A DNA stretch of 53,457 bases, taken from Moraxellaceae bacterium (GTDB lineage: Bacteria > Pseudomonadota > Gammaproteobacteria > Pseudomonadales > Moraxellaceae). Below, one piece after another: positions 51,498 through 53,457 of the stretch; position 1 is the first letter of the stretch, and each line of letters opens with the position of its first letter. The notes under the pieces were generated by a model, which saw only the letters and a list, made by a program, of their open reading frames with translations, did not search any database and was not told the origin of the DNA. The position numbers were made by a program, and so were the translations under genes. The stretch spans positions 1 through 53,457 of the forward strand of contig JACKNZ010000021.1 of the NCBI GenBank assembly GCA_024234595.1, in the 5' to 3' direction.

Positions 51498-52184
51498 ATG
51501 ACTGCTCAACACCCTATGCTTACCCTACTTCGCCAAGCCAAATTTATGACCAGCGCACCACGCCTATCGGCTTGTCCTCCTAACATTGGCTACGAAGTCG
51601 CTTTTGCGGGTCGTTCTAATGCGGGCAAATCGAGTGCCATTAATGCCCTGACTAATCAACGACAATTAGCGCGTGCGTCAAAAACGCCTGGTCGCACTCA
51701 ATTACTTAATTATTTTAGTTTGGATGAAGAACGCCGTTTGGTTGATTTACCTGGTTATGGTTATGCAGCTGTACCGTTGGCGATGAAAGAAGCATGGCAA
51801 AAAGAACTCGAAAATTATTTGATTAAACGCGAAAGTCTGCAAGGGTTAATTGTGTTAATGGATGTGCGCCATCCGCTACAAAAATACGATGAAATGTTAT
51901 TAAATTGGGCGCAACGTCGGCAACTGAATGTCCATATTTTATTAACTAAGTCTGATAAGTTAAATCGTAGCCCTGCCATGGCCGCTTTAGAAGCGATGAA
52001 AAAACAACTCAAAGCCAAAAATATTGTGGCTACTGTGCAATTATTTTCGGCTTTGCAAAAAACAGGTTTAGAAGATGCGGCTGAAGTGTTGGGGCAATGG
52101 TTAAATTATCCACCACCAATTGACAGCGAATCGACTGAAGAATGCCCCCTGAGCCAAGCTCAACCAACAAAAAATGTACCCTGA
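51498..52184 (+). CDS. engB: Ribosome biogenesis GTPase EngB/YsxC
   Basis: 228 residues from 51498. GTPase acting in 50S subunit assembly. G1 GRSNAGKSS (about 38-46), G2 TPGRT, G3 DLPGYG, G4 TKSD and G5 SA in LFSALQKTG are present. E. coli EngB is about 210 residues; here the extra C-terminal tail (last 15 or so residues, CPLSQAQPTKNVP) is encoded by a REP-like repeat that also provides the stop codon. The tail is therefore not part of the ancestral domain. The IS110 element begins 6 bases past the stop. Confidence 0.95.
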   Translation: MTAQHPMLTLLRQAKFMTSAPRLSACPPNIGYEVAFAGRSNAGKSSAINALTNQRQLARASKTPGRTQLLNYFSLDEERRLVDLPGYGYAAVPLAMKEAWQKELENYLIKRESLQGLIVLMDVRHPLQKYDEMLLNWAQRRQLNVHILLTKSDKLNRSPAMAALEAMKKQLKAKNIVATVQLFSALQKTGLEDAAEVLGQWLNYPPPIDSESTEECPLSQAQPTKNVP

Positions 52185-52190
52185 GCGAAG
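52149..52190. repeat. REP-like palindrome, copy 4, left part (cut by the IS110 element)
   Basis: CTCAACCAACAAAAAATG followed by TACCCTGAGCGAAG matches the minus-strand reading of the element at 35560-35608 with two substitutions. The missing right part, TCGAAGGG, lies at 53408-53415 on the other side of the IS. The engB stop (52182-52184) is inside. Confidence 0.85.
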
Positions 52191-52215
52191 ATACCGTCTC
52201 TCGGGTCAAGTAATT

Positions 52216-53205
52216 TTATGCGGTTTTTGCTAAAAAATCCTTCTGATAAGGCGTTTGGTTCTTCCAAACGCCAAAGCATAAGTGAACCAATTTACGCATA
52301 GCCGCACCGATAGCCAACATTTTGCACTTACCTTTAGCCAGTAACCGCTCATAAAGCTTTTTAATGTGCGGATTGTGTTTAGTCGCCACGATAGCAGCCA
52401 TATACAACGTAGCACGAACAGAAGCCGAGCCTGTTTTGGATAAATGAGGCCGCTTTAACACAGACGTACCCGACTGATATTCAACAGGCACTAAGCCTAA
52501 ATAAGCCGCCACTTGCTCAGCCGACTCAAAATGGTGATTATGTAACACCGACAACATCGTATTACCGACACGCTCACCCACCGCAGGAATACTTTCAAGC
52601 AGCTTAACATCTTGTTTTAACTTAGGATGTTTATCAATATGGTCATCTATGTCATCTTGTAGTTGCTTGAGTTGTTTCTCTAAAAAAGTGATACTGTTTT
52701 CAATCGACTTTTGAATCTTCTCAGGGGAGCAAGCAACTTGCGCTTTTTCTTGACGATTACACTCACGTTGTAAGTCTTGAGCCACTGCCTCACGGCGATT
52801 GAGTAATGCCTTTAGCATACGCGCTTCTATTGGGGCAGGAGTCCATAATGAGGGCTGAGTAGATAAGCCATAACGCGCTAAAACAAAGCTGTCCATACCA
52901 TCATTTTTGGTTTTAATGGCCAACCCCTTGGCAAAGTGACGAACATAAGCAGGATTAGCTAATGACAGCTTAATCCCTGCATCATGCAAAGCGTAAGCAG
53001 CTTGCTCATGGTAAACACCTGTGGCTTCCATGATGATATGCACATTGCTGAATTCAACAGATTGTTTTTGTATCCATCCCAATAACTCATTGAAACCTTT
53101 ATGGTTATTAGCAATACTTTTGTCTTTGCGTTTAAAAGTGGTGTTGTCTAATAATAAACAGCAGTCTAATTTTGCTTTAGATACATCAATACCTAGATAA
53201 AACAT
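52216..53205 (-). CDS. IS110-family DEDD recombinase (transposase)
   Basis: 329 residues, full length. N-terminal RuvC-like DEDD domain with YLGIDVSKAKLD (first Asp near residue 6), IIMEATGVYHE (Glu near 60), and KNDGMDSFVLARYG (Asp residues near 102 and 105). A helical middle follows (about 150-190), then the Tnp_20 domain with IPAVGERVGNTML, AAYLGLVPVEYQSGTS and HLSKTGSASVRATLY, which holds the Ser expected to act as nucleophile. The gene looks intact, so the element may be active. Confidence 0.96.
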   Translation of the reverse strand: MFYLGIDVSKAKLDCCLLLDNTTFKRKDKSIANNHKGFNELLGWIQKQSVEFSNVHIIMEATGVYHEQAAYALHDAGIKLSLANPAYVRHFAKGLAIKTKNDGMDSFVLARYGLSTQPSLWTPAPIEARMLKALLNRREAVAQDLQRECNRQEKAQVACSPEKIQKSIENSITFLEKQLKQLQDDIDDHIDKHPKLKQDVKLLESIPAVGERVGNTMLSVLHNHHFESAEQVAAYLGLVPVEYQSGTSVLKRPHLSKTGSASVRATLYMAAIVATKHNPHIKKLYERLLAKGKCKMLAIGAAMRKLVHLCFGVWKNQTPYQKDFLAKTA

Positions 53206-53227
53206 GATAACCTCCTAAGCTCACCAA

Positions 53228-53390
53228 ATCACCCACTAGCCTTGTACATACAGGGTCAATTGCCCTTGGTTACCGTTCAGTGTCGGAAGGGTGATAAGAA
53301 ACGTGAAGGGCTTAATCTTCGCTACAAAGTCTGTGCTTTACTCGAAGATGCAAGCTCTCTTCACGTTAAGTAATGATAGCTAATCATTAC
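53228..53390 (-). ncRNA. Predicted IS110 bridge RNA with target- and donor-binding loops
   Basis: Read on the recombinase strand, three stem-loops lie upstream of the gene. First, a hairpin GTAATGAT/ATCATTAC (53370-53390). Second, an outer stem AACGTGAAG/CTTCACGTT (53300-53367) enclosing CTTCGA (53342-53347) and AGCGAAG (53317-53323), which match the left target half and the complement of core plus right target half in the REP site. Third, stems ATCACCC/GGGTGAT and CACT/AGTG (53228-53295) around ACGGTA (53271-53276) and TACAAG (53241-53246), which match the IS right end (ACGGTAT-CT) and the complement of CT-TGTA at the left end. This order, hairpin, target loop, donor loop, is that described for IS621. 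Transcript ends are not known. In the second loop the two guide segments can also pair with each other. Confidence 0.65.
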
Positions 53391-53405
53391 ATGAGTTAAG
53401 ATACA

Positions 53406-53419
53406 AGTCGAAGGGTGAT
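53406..53419. repeat. Right remnant of the REP-like target
   Basis: AGTCGAAGGGTGAT: the AG core followed by TCGAAGGG, which completes the palindrome broken at 52190. Confidence 0.75.
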
Positions 53420-53439
53420 TTTTAGGAGTAAATAACAAC

Positions 53440-53457
53440 ATGACTTATCAAACCCTC
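53440..53457 (+). CDS. Start of a further gene, cut by the window end
   Basis: ATG at 53440 begins MTYQTL and runs off the end. AGGAG at 53424-53428 lies 11 bases upstream, a slightly long but acceptable spacing. Too short to assign; such a start is seen in aldehyde dehydrogenases among others. Confidence 0.4.

Larger units (their letters stand above)
52191..53405 (-). mobile_element. IS110-family insertion sequence in a REP-like target
   Basis: Boundaries come from comparison with the uninterrupted repeat at 35.6 kb: left flank ends GAGCGAAG (AG at 52189-52190), right flank begins AGTCGAAGGG (AG at 53406-53407), and the empty site would read GAGCGAAG-TCGAAGG. So a 2-base AG (CT on the transposase strand) core is present at each end, and no further target duplication or terminal inverted repeat is seen, as known for IS110. 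Size is about 1.2 kb. One recombinase gene plus about 200 bases of non-coding DNA on its 5' side, as in the IS110 (IS621-like) group. Confidence 0.85.

Noticed and set aside
53286..53419. Direct repeat GAAGGGTGAT at 53286-53295 and 53410-53419
   Set aside because: One copy is part of the donor-loop stem (GGGTGAT), the other the right remnant of the REP target; two independent explanations make it a likely coincidence, although a role in past insertion cannot be excluded.

Overview
The window is about 53 kb of bacterial chromosome with moderate-to-low GC and dense coding on both strands. Gene content and protein style (FabR/DesT-type regulator beside an acyl desaturase and its ferredoxin reductase, gpmI-ctpA linkage, NhaD, cytochrome c4/c5, DsbA, Hsp33, stand-alone HisB) point to a gammaproteobacterium, most likely of the Moraxellaceae (Acinetobacter/Perlucidibaca/Agitococcus side). 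This is inference from gene resemblance; no 16S gene is present. Most of the window is ordinary housekeeping sequence with accessory islands.

Layout. 1-4.2 kb: 3' end of rdgB, a Phd/PIN toxin-antitoxin pair, an EVE-domain gene almost touching hemW, and nhaD. 4.2-10.1 kb: two tandem receiver-like paralogues, typA, an OmpA-family porin-like protein, hslO, and a small membrane protein. 10.2-18.6 kb: a saccharopine-dehydrogenase-like reductase, a 12-copy 7-bp tandem repeat, an iron alcohol dehydrogenase, a MITE-like element, a 932-residue Ser/Thr kinase with a large unassigned C-terminal region, and fadH. 18.7-22.7 kb: cupin, tRNA(CAU), a small membrane protein, an AraC regulator, a fatty-acid hydroxylase, tRNA-Phe and a GNAT. 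22.8-25.7 kb: hisB-hisH-hisA-hisF with dispersed repeats inserted between genes. 25.8-31.9 kb: an orphan lipoprotein, GNAT/ctpA/gpmI, and a CBS protein. 32.1-35.4 kb: an unsaturated-fatty-acid module (reductase, desaturase, divergent FabR/DesT-like repressor) with visible palindromic operators.

35.5-44.1 kb is the most unusual protein-coding region. It holds two tandem copies of a pair made of a TPR plus beta-barrel outer-membrane protein (DUF560/Slam-like, the type XI secretion translocon family) and a large exported FecR-domain protein whose C-terminal part is built from repeated beta-rich modules with cysteine pairs. The second partner has one more module than the first. 44.2-51.4 kb carries GST, dsbA, cytochromes c4 and c5, and a TolC-MacA-MacB-type tripartite efflux operon, followed by engB.

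At 52.2-53.4 kb an IS110-family element has inserted inside a dispersed REP-like palindrome. An uninterrupted copy of the same repeat at 35.6 kb lets the target be reconstructed and both IS ends placed, with a 2-bp AG/CT core. The 200-bp non-coding end upstream of the recombinase folds into three stem-loops, and the second and third contain short segments matching the REP target halves and the IS ends respectively. That is the arrangement expected of a bridge RNA with target- and donor-binding loops. The window ends a few codons into a new gene.

Two dispersed repeat families (a CTGAGCGnAGTCGAA-type palindrome and a CTCACCCCAACCCTCTCC-type repeat) recur between genes, and in two places they supply the 3' end and stop codon of a neighbouring gene (engB and the AraC regulator).
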